Source: Xanthoparmelia taractica
Lineage: Eukaryota; Ascomycota; Lecanoromycetes; Lecanorales; Parmeliaceae
NCBI GenBank assembly: GCA_033085395.1
Contig: JANQBS010000124.1
Coordinates: 1-64,000 of the forward strand
DNA: 64,000 nucleotides
Direction of reading: 5' to 3'
A program made the translations under genes and the position numbers. The notes under the pieces were generated by a model. The model saw only the letters and a program-made list of their open reading frames with translations, did no database searches and had not been told where the DNA came from. Below are positions 44,303 to 53,419 of the stretch, one piece after another. Numbering within the stretch: position 1 is the stretch's first letter; each line of letters opens with the position of its first letter.

Positions 44303-45181
44303 ATGGCGAGAGCTCATTACATAGTAAGAGTCGGAAATGTTGGGATTGCAAAAACAACCAGCGAAAGGGCGCCAAACCACTGGCACTACCTCTCTCCTCA
44401 GTACCTCTGGGGTCTCCCAAAAGCCATGCCCCATGTCAAAGTCCGCGCCAAGTTCGAGGCGGATATCGAGAACCCTAGAGTTGTAGCGTGCATCTGGTTC
44501 CTTTGCAACAGTCACGGCGGACCTGGTCATTTTGTTCAAGTAGGTATCGGCAGGCGTCATTTAGGACATGGCCCTGTAGGAAATGGAAATCTTCCTATTC
44601 CAGAGGACATGATGGCTCGTCTCCAGCAGGGGTTTGACCATTGGTTCGAATGGCAGCCAATTAGTTCCGACGCAGCTTTTCAAGATCGGCTTCGCCAGCT
44701 ACCAGTTCCTCACCCTCCTTATATTCCGACTCTACGTCACGTCACAGAAGAACATCCATCCTTTCCGCTCTTCCAGGACCTAATTGATATCGAGGAACAA
44801 CATACGGCAGCTGTAACAACAGCTTTACCGGCGGCTATACCTACCCCTCCAGCTATTGAAATTGATATGGAAAATATCCGCCGTGAGCAGACCGAGCCCC
44901 ATTCCCAAGGCTATATCTACCTAATCCACATGGAAAACACAACGTTCTACAAGATTGGCATGAGCCTCGATCCCGAGATTCGGATGCGAACACTTCAAAC
45001 AGGGAATCCGCATCCTCTATACCTTCTCAACACGCAAGCGGTTCAAGACATGCGCAGTGCGGAAGTAGATCTTCATCGAAAATTTGAAACCCAGCGGGTT
45101 CCCAACCTTAGCGTTAGAGAGTGGTTTGATTTAGGTGATGGAACTAGCGAAGTGAATACTGCGTTTGCTACCCTTCGATGA
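44303..45181 (+). CDS. T5orf172 (GIY-YIG superfamily) domain protein
   Basis: Single-exon gene of 292 aa. The open frame begins at a TTG 42 bp earlier; ATG 44303 (ARAHYIVRVGNVGIAKTT) is used. The C-terminal 90 residues are a T5orf172/MUG113 domain: GYIYLIHMENTTFYKIGMS, DPEIRMRTLQTGNP, AEVDLHRKFETQRV, EWFDL. The GYIY...YKIG pair, the following Arg and the Glu/EWF block correspond to the GIY-YIG nuclease core, so DNA cleavage or binding is possible but unproven in fungi. The N-terminal 200 residues (HWHYLSPQYLWGLPKAMPH, VVACIWFLCNSHGGPGHFVQ) are not recognised. No signal peptide. Fungal members are often lineage-specific accessory genes, which fits this neighbourhood. Confidence 0.85.
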   Translation: MARAHYIVRVGNVGIAKTTSERAPNHWHYLSPQYLWGLPKAMPHVKVRAKFEADIENPRVVACIWFLCNSHGGPGHFVQVGIGRRHLGHGPVGNGNLPIPEDMMARLQQGFDHWFEWQPISSDAAFQDRLRQLPVPHPPYIPTLRHVTEEHPSFPLFQDLIDIEEQHTAAVTTALPAAIPTPPAIEIDMENIRREQTEPHSQGYIYLIHMENTTFYKIGMSLDPEIRMRTLQTGNPHPLYLLNTQAVQDMRSAEVDLHRKFETQRVPNLSVREWFDLGDGTSEVNTAFATLR

Positions 45182-46528
45182 TGAAAATACAAGGAATTTT
45201 GGATCACATTCTTGATGAGCTCTATTGATAATCAATGTTTAATGGGTTCTTAGTGCAGTTCCTTGCATTAAACGCGATGAACGAATCCATTCCGCTCAGA
45301 TCCTATCATACTTCCGAGAACCCACACGTGACCATCATATTTGCTGCTATCATCTGTCATGTCTTGCTTGTCGACTGGATCCTAAAGCGTTCGGCATCCT
45401 AACTTCGGCGGCAGAATCTGGACCCGCGAGGCACGAGGGCGCTTTAGAGGTCACTGGATTCAAAACACTACATTGTCGTTACGCCTCTGCTGGGCATTCA
45501 GTTTTTGCTATGAAACGACCTGTATTACGTACTGGGTAGTTCGTACTGCATTCATGTAAGGCTGCCACTTTACCTATTTTGACGAAGAGCACACCGCTTT
45601 TTTATATAGCTTGCTGTCAGGGCATTGCTCGCTGCTTTTTTCGCCTAGTGTAAAGAGACGAAAGAAGGTCCAGCCGTTGTTTGGAACGCTCCGTATTCGC
45701 ATTAACTAGACTCTTCGATTCAATATGCCCCAGGGTTAAGATGAGTGAGAGGATAAAAGATGAGCATATTTATCGAGCTGGGGTGCGGATCACTCTCGTG
45801 AGATTCCGCCCGCAGCCTGGAAGGTTTCACCCCCAAATCGATCAAACCCCCCACTCAATCACCTAGTACTAATGTGGCCTTCGTCCAACCTAATTAGGAG
45901 GTGATCGAGTGGAGGTTGAACCCTTCTGAAGCGGCATCCCGGGTGAGCGCCACGTTGAGCGGATTCTGTCTTCTCCTGCCAAGGTTAGGAACCCGACCCA
46001 AATTGAACGTGATAAGATGCCTCTGATGTTGTCGGCAGTCGCGAGGGAAATGTACAGATAGTGTGATGTTGATTTTGATTGGCTGTGTTCTTTAGCGCTG
46101 CCGCAGAGCCTCAACAATATGAAGGGGAAATGGAAGTGCAGTCTTCACTTTAGCAACACTTAACCCTGCTACCAACAATGATCCCACATCATCCAGGATC
46201 ATAGCATCGGCATTCGGCGGAGTCCAGGCATCTGGACCCCAGCGAAGATTTCCCCATTCGTCAAATTCTCCGACTCGACCAGCATCATCCTCCCAGCTCG
46301 TATCTGCAGCTTACTCTACCATCGTCGATCTGCAACCCCGTCTTACACTTCCTGACTCTTCACCGACTGTCTGATAGACATAAAAAGCCATGGCGAGCCC
46401 TCACTCATGGCTCCTGCGTCTGTCCAATTCGAAGTCACCTTGACGGACGCCCTTGAAACATACCCTACAAACTACTACAAACACCGAAACTCCTTTTCAT
46501 CTCTATCAGATATCCCACTTGCTACACC
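45182..46528. other. Intergenic, no gene recognised
   Basis: There are only short unsupported frames. The last 150 bp before 46529 are pyrimidine-rich and probably promoter. Confidence 0.4.
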
Positions 46529-47079
46529 ATGCAATTCCTATACAGCATCTCCGCGGGCATCACCCTGATCGCGCTCGTCTCCGCCGTTAGCTCAAGCCCC
46601 CCACCAACCCCACCGCAAAGCTGACATCCCACCAGCAGACCACCACCCCAACAACAACAGCAACAACAACCCTCAACACGTCCACCTGCTCCCGCCAATC
46701 CATCGCCGCCTGCCCCACCCCCTACGACCCCTGCTGCGCCTTCGTCTGCGCCGAAGCCCAGGTCCCCTTCCAAGTCTGCTCCCCCAACAACGAAACCTTC
46801 CTCGCCTCTTGCTACGCTTGTGCCCCTCCTACCACCACTGCTACCACCACCGCCACTCCTACCCCTACGTTTACGATGACGCTGCCACCGTCAGCGGTAG
46901 AGAGGAGACAAGCATGCAGCACGGGTTATAGCGCTACGGGGTGTCCGGCTGTGCCGGATCCGTGCTGTGCGTGGTTGTGCGGGGAGGCACAGGTGCCTTT
47001 TGCGCTTTGCTCGTACAGGGATGGGACGGGTCAGTTTGAGACGTGCTCGCGGTGTCCGACGGCGGCGCCTAGGTTGTGA
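46529..47079 (+). CDS. Small secreted protein with two eight-cysteine modules
   Basis: Two exons, 46529-46585 and 46636-47079, with a 50-nt intron (donor gttagc, branch gctgac, acceptor caccag), give 166 aa. The first exon encodes the signal peptide (QFLYSISAGITLIALVSA), so the intron falls at the predicted cleavage site. A short Thr-rich stretch follows, then two copies of a Cys-rich module joined by a Thr/Pro linker. Copy one: C-x7-C-x6-CC-x3-C-x9-C-x10-C-x2-C. Copy two: C-x8-C-x6-CC-x3-C-x9-C-x11-C-x2-C. Both contain PCCA(F/W)-x-C-x-EAQVPF. All 16 cysteines could pair in disulphides. This is the profile of fungal apoplastic or effector-like proteins, but I recognise no named family. Confidence 0.8.
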
Positions 47080-48601
47080 GTGAGATCATGAGAAGGATAG
47101 ATGAGGAGAACTTGGAGGTGGAGACATGGGATTGAAGGGGCAAATTGAGCAGGCGGCTAAGGCTTTAAGGAGAGATCACTAGTGACAAATAAACTGATTG
47201 AATGACCGAGCTCCAGAAGCCAATTGCGAGCTCCACATCTGATATTTTTATCATGTATTACTGTCATCTGCATTCGAGACTTGACAAATCTACACTTCCA
47301 TAAGCCCTAAATACCCATCCACTCCCCACCTCTCGCCACTAGCTCCACCTCGAACTGCGCGCTCCCCGGCATATGACGATCGAGATCCGATCCATCCCAA
47401 CCAGAAACACGCCAAGCGTATTTCTCCTCCTTTGCCCGATGCCGAATCATCAGCGACCATAACGTGCATTACACACTAGAGCACACCCCGCCCACGCTCA
47501 CCCTCTCCTTTCCGTCTACGCCTCATTGTACATAGCGACCGGGTTCTCCATACACCATTCCAACGCTGCGTCTAGAGTGTCAAAGAGCTTATCTTATGTA
47601 ATACACTGCTCTATATTTCCCTACCTGGTAGGCGGATCCGAGCGTGTTCGGGGAATTATGCTGACGGGAAGCTGTTTGAGCTGATGGATGATCAGTATCA
47701 GTGCGGTGCATGTTCCTGTGGCGGTCGGTCGGTCAGCCAGCCAGCCCGAGTTCGTTCTTTCGTTCTTTCATTTATGCCTGGCTCTCTGTCTTTCTTTTCT
47801 TGTCCGTTTGTTTTGTTGGTTGGTTGGTTGCTCGTTTGGTCGCTTGCTTGGTTCTCTGGATATTCGCCTAGGCAGCCAGCTTACCTGACGGTTTTTTTAG
47901 TGTGCTTACTTACGCTTACGAATATCGTAGTGGCGTTTCTCGGGGAGTGGGGGTGCTGAGTGGGCGTTTGCGGGCTTGGTGGATTGGGAATTTTGGAAGG
48001 GGGGCTGGACTGTGGTGGATAGGTTTCTGTATTGTTCGAGGACGTTCGTGGTGGTGAGGGGGCTGTTCGGGTTGATTGGGGAGAAAGTGGAGGTACGAGT
48101 TAGGGGTGAGTTTTGTTGTGGAGGAGTTGTCGAATGCGGGGACATTGGGATCAGTGGGGATAGCGTTGGGGGGAGGTGTTGTTGTGTTGGTTGGGATGAG
48201 TAAGCTTATTGGTTATAAGGAGGAATGAACTGCTGGGACATGGCTGGCAATCTATGCGAATGGAAACGTAGGAGTCAAGGGGACAAGCGAGTATGCACGT
48301 ATTGGAACCCTGGTGTTTTAATGTATTTGGCTGATTGGATCTTTATAAAGGGGGGGGGCCACTCGTAGGTCTAAGAAAACGGTAGTGGCGTTAGATCTTC
48401 TTTCCTTGCATCCCACAAGACAGCGCATGACCAAGACAAATCGTTGTAATCACTTGATATGCACATTGAGATCGTTATATTATTTTCATAATCTATCTTT
48501 ATCCTGACCGCGTGGCCGATCACGTTTACAGTCTATCGGTTGATCAGCGCGTGCCTCAATATGCTAGGAGAGGACCGCCTTTGAAAAGGGTGGGAGAGCG
48601 A
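47080..48601. other. Intergenic, G/T-rich in part
   Basis: The region 47700-48200 has skewed composition (gttggttggttg, ggtggtgaggggg) that opens long but unconvincing frames. A run of about eight G lies near 48350. No gene is supported. Confidence 0.4.
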
Positions 48602-48805
48602 TCAGATAAACGCATTATCTGAGCATTTTGAGCCTCCGACAGCATAGATTTTAGAATGACAGCCATCTCCGGCACCGTTCAACCGAACTTTGGACTTGAC
48701 CCAGGTCATCACTTTCGAAGCTTGAGATTCCTCAAAGGCGTAATTGGGTACCAATGCCTTCACAGTGACACGATTCTTCCCTCCGCATCCACAAAATCTT
48801 TTCAT
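48602..48805 (-). CDS. Short Cys-containing open frame, doubtful
   Basis: A 67-codon frame (starting KRFCGCGGKNRVTVKAL, ending GGSKCSDNAFI) begins at an ATG that overlaps the stop of the MYND gene as ATGA. It has a clean ATG, four to five Cys and an even composition, unlike shadow frames. It has no signal peptide. It could be a 3'-terminal exon of another gene, a small protein, or chance. No family is recognised. Confidence 0.3.
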   Translation of the reverse strand: MKRFCGCGGKNRVTVKALVPNYAFEESQASKVMTWVKSKVRLNGAGDGCHSKIYAVGGSKCSDNAFI

Positions 48806-49593
48806 TGAAGTTTGAATTGTTTAAAGTCCAGTTGCATCTCCAAATGATCTCCGATGTACTTGTCCAGCCGGCGTCTATTGTAGTGTCCCTGCGCTACTTC
48901 TGCCCCGTCCCCAAACGCTTCCATGATATCAGTACCGTAGTCTGTGATGGCTCCCAAGGTCGCGGTCTCCAATGCTTTCTCATCGGCTCTGGCAACGATA
49001 ACATTCCCCACACCACTTTGCCATTCGTCTGGTGCAAACCCCGTGGCGGGATCAATCATCAGCCACGTAGCGTGCGGGTTGTCTCCCGGCGGTCCTCTGA
49101 CTGACTTCTTCTCTGGACGCTGTACGAGCAATGGGAAGCCAATCTTCTGCGATATAAGCACCGGCATGGTCTTGAAGATCGGATCTTCGCGAGGAACCAG
49201 GAATGCAGAATAGCGCACGCCACCGTCGGCCACAGAGTGGATCATGACCGCCTTGACTTTCATATCGTCGTTGGTGGAGGCGGGTGCAGAGCCGTGGCAT
49301 TTGGGCTCGTGGTCCTCCCAGTCCTCTTTCTGGTAAAGAGTGCTGCAGTAGGTAGCGCCGTTGCAGCGGGCGCAGGGTGTGTTGACTTGTTCGGGCCGGG
49401 CTGCACAGCTTAAGCTAGAACATTGCTTTGGCGGGACTTTGGCGCTCGAAGTGATTGAGCTCTTGCAGGCGGGTTTGTGATGCTTCCAGTCTTGTCTTTG
49501 ACAAGTGCTGCAGCAGTAGGAGGCTTGTTTGCAGCCGGCACAGCGCTTCGTGCCGCTAGCTGCACAAGTAGGGTTGGCGCAGGTCCCTGCCAT
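48802..49593 (-). CDS. MYND zinc-finger protein
   Basis: Single-exon gene of 263 aa. The frame opens at a TTG three codons earlier; ATG 49593 is used. The first MYND finger is complete: CANPTC...CAGCKQASYCCSTC-QRQDW-KHHKPAC. A second follows (CSSLSC...CARCNGATYCSTLY-QKEDW-EDHEPKC) but the Cys expected before QKEDW is Tyr, so one zinc site is damaged. MYND fingers bind proline-rich peptides in partner proteins. The C-terminal 150 residues (KAVMIHSVADGGVRYSAFLV, PHATWLMIDPATGFAPDEWQ) form a conserved-looking domain that I cannot name. It ends 3' of, and lies only 52 bp downstream of, the AAA+ gene on the same strand, so transcripts could overlap. Confidence 0.85.
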   Translation of the reverse strand: MAGTCANPTCAASGTKRCAGCKQASYCCSTCQRQDWKHHKPACKSSITSSAKVPPKQCSSLSCAARPEQVNTPCARCNGATYCSTLYQKEDWEDHEPKCHGSAPASTNDDMKVKAVMIHSVADGGVRYSAFLVPREDPIFKTMPVLISQKIGFPLLVQRPEKKSVRGPPGDNPHATWLMIDPATGFAPDEWQSGVGNVIVARADEKALETATLGAITDYGTDIMEAFGDGAEVAQGHYNRRRLDKYIGDHLEMQLDFKQFKLQ

Positions 49594-49645
49594 CTCATGC
49601 AATAGCTTGTGGAGACCCAGGAGACCTGCTCCCTAGATCATCCAG

Positions 49646-51583
49646 CTAGGCCGAACCATTCTGGATATATTTCTTGCCCACGCATGTCACCTCGATGTGG
49701 TTATTCCCACTCGAGCCACCCACTACACGAATGTTATAATTGGGCAACGGAAGAGCATTCATTCCATCATGGACCTCCCCTCCCTGTTGGAAGAATTCGT
49801 TTGCGAGCTTGTCCGTAATTTCTTCTTCCACGGCTTCGGCAAGAGATCGTGCACCCGTATTCTCGAGGTAACGTTGAGCGATGTGTTTGACTATTTGTCC
49901 ATCGTTGACGAAATTGAGAAACAGGTTCCCTACAAAGCTTTTATCGTCGATATTGATTGGCTTACGCACATCACGCCACAGCTCGCGCATGAATTTATAC
50001 GCGGTGATGGCGCGCTCCCCTTCATTGAAGGGTAAGAAGGGCACAATGGCCGAGAACCGCCCGGCTAAAGGCGCACCGAATGCCTGCATGACACACTGCT
50101 TGAGATTTGCCTGCAGATCGTGGAGAGGTACTTCTTTCTGCTGCTCCTGGTTTCGGTCCTTGAGGTTGTCGACCCAAAATTTGGTAATCTCCTCGATTCC
50201 AAGATTAGCTGCCAAGACCCAGATGACCTTGGAGCAGTCGATCATCTGGTTGTTGCGTCGATCTGTGTAAGTGCCAGATTCGAGTAGTAAAAGCATAGCC
50301 TGGCGCACATCATCCGTTGTCTTCTCAAATTCGTCCAAGAAGACTACAGTGCGCTTGCCATCCCACTCTGCTAGATGATTATTCAGTTGACTCCCCGCTT
50401 CAAACCCATGATACGGTGGCCATGGCCCAAACAGATCGGTGTCGTGGTACATCATGGTACAGTCGACCACGATAAGCTCCAATGACAGAAGGCCACCCAT
50501 GCGGCGTGCTAGCTCTGTCTTTCCATGACCGCTCAGACCAGTGAAGAGAAGTACTAGAGGCTTCTGCGAATTGAACAGAAGACGGCTTGTGATTCGCTGT
50601 AATACTTGAGTTGTTGCTAGTTGTTGCCCGAAGAGATAATAGGGGATTTCGAAGAGGGCCATGATGTTGTGCGCTTTGGCCACCTGGACCTGCCGGACAG
50701 TCGGTCTATCAATGTGTGCGACTTTCCAGAGGGAATACTGCTGTAGTAGATTGAATGTTTTACATAAAGCCTTCCGGACTTCGCTTGTGCACCAAGTCTC
50801 GTGCATATCATCCGCCTCGAGCTCCCTTGGTCTGTCTTTTGTCGGCGCCTTGAGATAGTCATGCCACATGTCTTTCGGTACGTCGTATGGGCTGGCACCC
50901 ATGGCCAGCAAAGCAACCACTGTCTCTGTCGTATCGACCAGTTTGTATTCGGCGCTCACAATAGTGTATGGGAGGAGCGGAAGTCCGAAAGTCGTGGAGT
51001 CGTATCGAACGATACTCTGGGCTGGGTTAACGCCTGCATGACATAAAATTCTGACGATCTCGGGCGAATTTCTCTCGGCGGCAAAATACAAGACTGGGAA
51101 AGAAGTTGCTTCCGAGCTCGTCTGTACTGGCTGGCATAGTTTCTCGGCGATTTCGGATTCGTTGTGCTGGCCCAGGTAGCGCTCTATGCACTTTTCGCCT
51201 ACGCCGTTCTGGATCGCCCATGCTAGATTGTGCAACGAGAAGTCGTGGGCTTCTTTAGCATGATCCAGATAAGTGTCACTGTTCTTGGAGTTGCAGCAGT
51301 TGCCGAAGTGCTCTCGGAAGATCTTTGGTAAGAATAATGGGAGAACAGAGGGGCTTTCCTGCGTATCAGCACTTTCTGCATCCTGGAATAGTGGATGAGA
51401 CTTGCCTTGTGTCCTTTTGGGGCTCCACGGTGAGCAAACCATATGTCGTTCCAGTGCGTTGGCTGCTGCTCTATCCATACGCGCCGGTCGGCTCTTCCAA
51501 GGCTTGCCCGATTTCTGCTTTGAAATGTATGTCATGTTGGAGGACGAATGAGTAGCAGTTTGGCCAGAATGAATTTCCGCCAT
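49646..51583 (-). CDS. Ankyrin-like / AAA+ (ClpB-type) ATPase
   Basis: Single-exon gene of 645 aa. The AAA_2 domain is well preserved: Walker A GLSGHGKTELA (about 349-359), Walker B VVFLDEFEK (about 413-421), sensor-1 Asn in WVLAANLG (about 460), and the Arg-finger block GAPLAGRFSAIVPFLPF (about 503-519). It is followed by a C-terminal lid region to about residue 600. Residues about 110-240 resemble degenerate ankyrin repeats (FPVLYFAAERNSPEIVRILC, TVVALLAMGASPYDV). The N-terminal 100 residues are polar. ClpB-type ATPases thread or remodel proteins as hexamers, yet this one has a single AAA domain and no ClpB N-domain, so a specialised role is likely. Fungal ankyrin/AAA proteins of this type are often linked to MYND domains, and a MYND gene lies directly downstream. 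Confidence 0.85.
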   Translation of the reverse strand: MAEIHSGQTATHSSSNMTYISKQKSGKPWKSRPARMDRAAANALERHMVCSPWSPKRTQGKSHPLFQDAESADTQESPSVLPLFLPKIFREHFGNCCNSKNSDTYLDHAKEAHDFSLHNLAWAIQNGVGEKCIERYLGQHNESEIAEKLCQPVQTSSEATSFPVLYFAAERNSPEIVRILCHAGVNPAQSIVRYDSTTFGLPLLPYTIVSAEYKLVDTTETVVALLAMGASPYDVPKDMWHDYLKAPTKDRPRELEADDMHETWCTSEVRKALCKTFNLLQQYSLWKVAHIDRPTVRQVQVAKAHNIMALFEIPYYLFGQQLATTQVLQRITSRLLFNSQKPLVLLFTGLSGHGKTELARRMGGLLSLELIVVDCTMMYHDTDLFGPWPPYHGFEAGSQLNNHLAEWDGKRTVVFLDEFEKTTDDVRQAMLLLLESGTYTDRRNNQMIDCSKVIWVLAANLGIEEITKFWVDNLKDRNQEQQKEVPLHDLQANLKQCVMQAFGAPLAGRFSAIVPFLPFNEGERAITAYKFMRELWRDVRKPINIDDKSFVGNLFLNFVNDGQIVKHIAQRYLENTGARSLAEAVEEEITDKLANEFFQQGGEVHDGMNALPLPNYNIRVVGGSSGNNHIEVTCVGKKYIQNGSA

Positions 51584-51993
51584 GAGCGCTGAATTTTTGG
51601 AAATGAGGGCACTAAGTCTTTTCTGCGGACGTCGTTAGTATCAGGCATGGCTATTTTCGTTGCTGCCAAGTTGAGTTTCCCCGGCGCCTTGACACGCCAG
51701 ACGCGACTCCCTGCAAAGCACTCGACGAGAATGGGAGGGCTCACGTGGAATGGAAGTCAAGAAGCACTAGGATTCGGTGCACCTTGTTAGCTTTCCGATC
51801 TGCGGCCTGCGGGGTCTGAACGTGTCCTGGCAAGGAAGCTTTGGGAATAGAATTTCTCGAATGTGCTCGGATATCAGAAAGGACAAAGCATGTCAACGCC
51901 GGGTGTTGACAACAGGGCTGACGGCGGGAATTCAACTTTGCCAAAAGCCTAATATAATTAAAGAGGCTACAAACTTGCCCTTCAACCCCGTCA

Positions 51994-53419
51994 TCACTTG
52001 GTCCTGTCTTCATCGAAAAGACACTTTTCTCTAGAACCTTCAAAAGCCCACTCGTCAATCTTCGGCCCAGCAGCCACCATTAGATTCAACCCATCCCCAG
52101 ACCTCTGTTCATTCACGAATCTTACGCATGCAGCATTCGCACCAAAGGTCTTGATTCCAGATTTCAACTCCACACCTTGCTTGACATCGAATATTTGCAC
52201 TCTTCGGTCATCGGTTGCAGCAGCTACAAGATTGTTATGAATATCCAGCCCGATTAAATTGTGACTTAACACGTTATTGCGATATGTGGGGAACCAATCA
52301 TAATACTGGGTGGCTTGGTCCGGGTTAGCTCGGTTGGCGAAACGGAGGTCGTAGGTGCAAAGCTGAAATGTCAGTCCAGGACTTGCATAGAAGATTCATT
52401 GCTTACCTGATGTTGCAGCCCCGCTACTACGACGAAGGTGTCATTGATACTTCTCACATGGGTGATAGCGATAGGATGCTGGATTCGGGGTTCTGAGCGC
52501 TCTGCACGACTTCTAGTATCCCATAGCCGCACGGCTCCCTCTCTGCAACCTTTAAGGATGACGCTCGGAGAGAGCCAGTCTATTGCCACGGCTTCCTTCT
52601 TGCCTTCAGCGCACTAGCTTCGCTGTAAACTCCATTGACCTTCACTTTCGTGAAGTAAGACGCTACCATTAGACGCGGCGATTGCGAAGGCGCAGATATC
52701 ATTACGGGGATTAGCGGCAGACGCCCAGTAAATGCCTGCTGGGTTGGGAACCATGGTTGAACCGAACAGCCATCTCCGAACATAACCGCCTCCGCCGATC
52801 TCGTCAAGATCTAGAGGATGTAGAGATGCTGGTTGGAGTCCACTCCGTGTTGTTGCGCTATATCATGCGTTGCTTAGCTTGATGTGGCAGGCTTTTGTCG
52901 CTGGCATTGCTTACAGGACTGTGCGAGACGGCGAGACGCTCATCGAGGTCACCTTCTTTAGCGGTCAGCTTCCTTTCAAAGATAACAGGACCGCAATCTA
53001 CAATTACCATGGACTGCGGGTATGGCTCCTCTCTATTGAGCCGATACTTGTGGAGGTTGAAATCTTTCCCCAGAATCATGCTGTCAACTGGTCAGTTCGA
53101 GCCGTGAGAATACGAGCGAAGGAGGATGGACTGACATCGAGGATTGGAATCTACCACCATCATATTTCTCCAGCCCGGCAATGATGCTCTGCATGGCTTC
53201 ATCGTGAATGAACGTAGTAAAGGCAGTATTATGGAAGTTGGTAAAGTCTGACTTAGGGGAGCATATCCAGATCTGTCGGCCTCCTAGACTTCTGGCCCAC
53301 GCGTCAGATACTGCACCGTGATCATGGTGGGCGCCGATTTCACGTAGCAGACCAGCTCGGCCACTAAGAGGATGAGTTAGCAGCGGAGATCGTTTGATGC
53401 GTCCTTGGTTGTCTGCCAT
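51994..53419 (-). pseudogene. WD40 gene, DCAF4-like, apparently disrupted
   Basis: Exons can be traced: 53419 to a donor gtcagt with a 55-nt intron (restoring RFQSSIMILGKDFN), then HKYRLNREEPYPQ and VIFERKLTAKEGDLDERLAV, a junction near 52880, then GGYVRRWLFGS, a WD repeat LSPSVILKGCREGAVRLWDT, a 44-nt intron (gtaagc to tttcag), and the last exon NLVAAATDDRRVQIFDVKQG ending at 51994. Two faults appear: the second intron (57 nt, gtaagc to gatatag) leaves the frame one base off, and an in-frame TAG stands at 52614-52616 in otherwise coding sequence. DCAF4-type proteins are substrate adaptors of CUL4-DDB1 ubiquitin ligases; the family call rests on the RIKRSPLLTHP-type N-terminus and is tentative. 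If my intron choice is wrong, only the TAG remains as damage. Confidence 0.6.
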
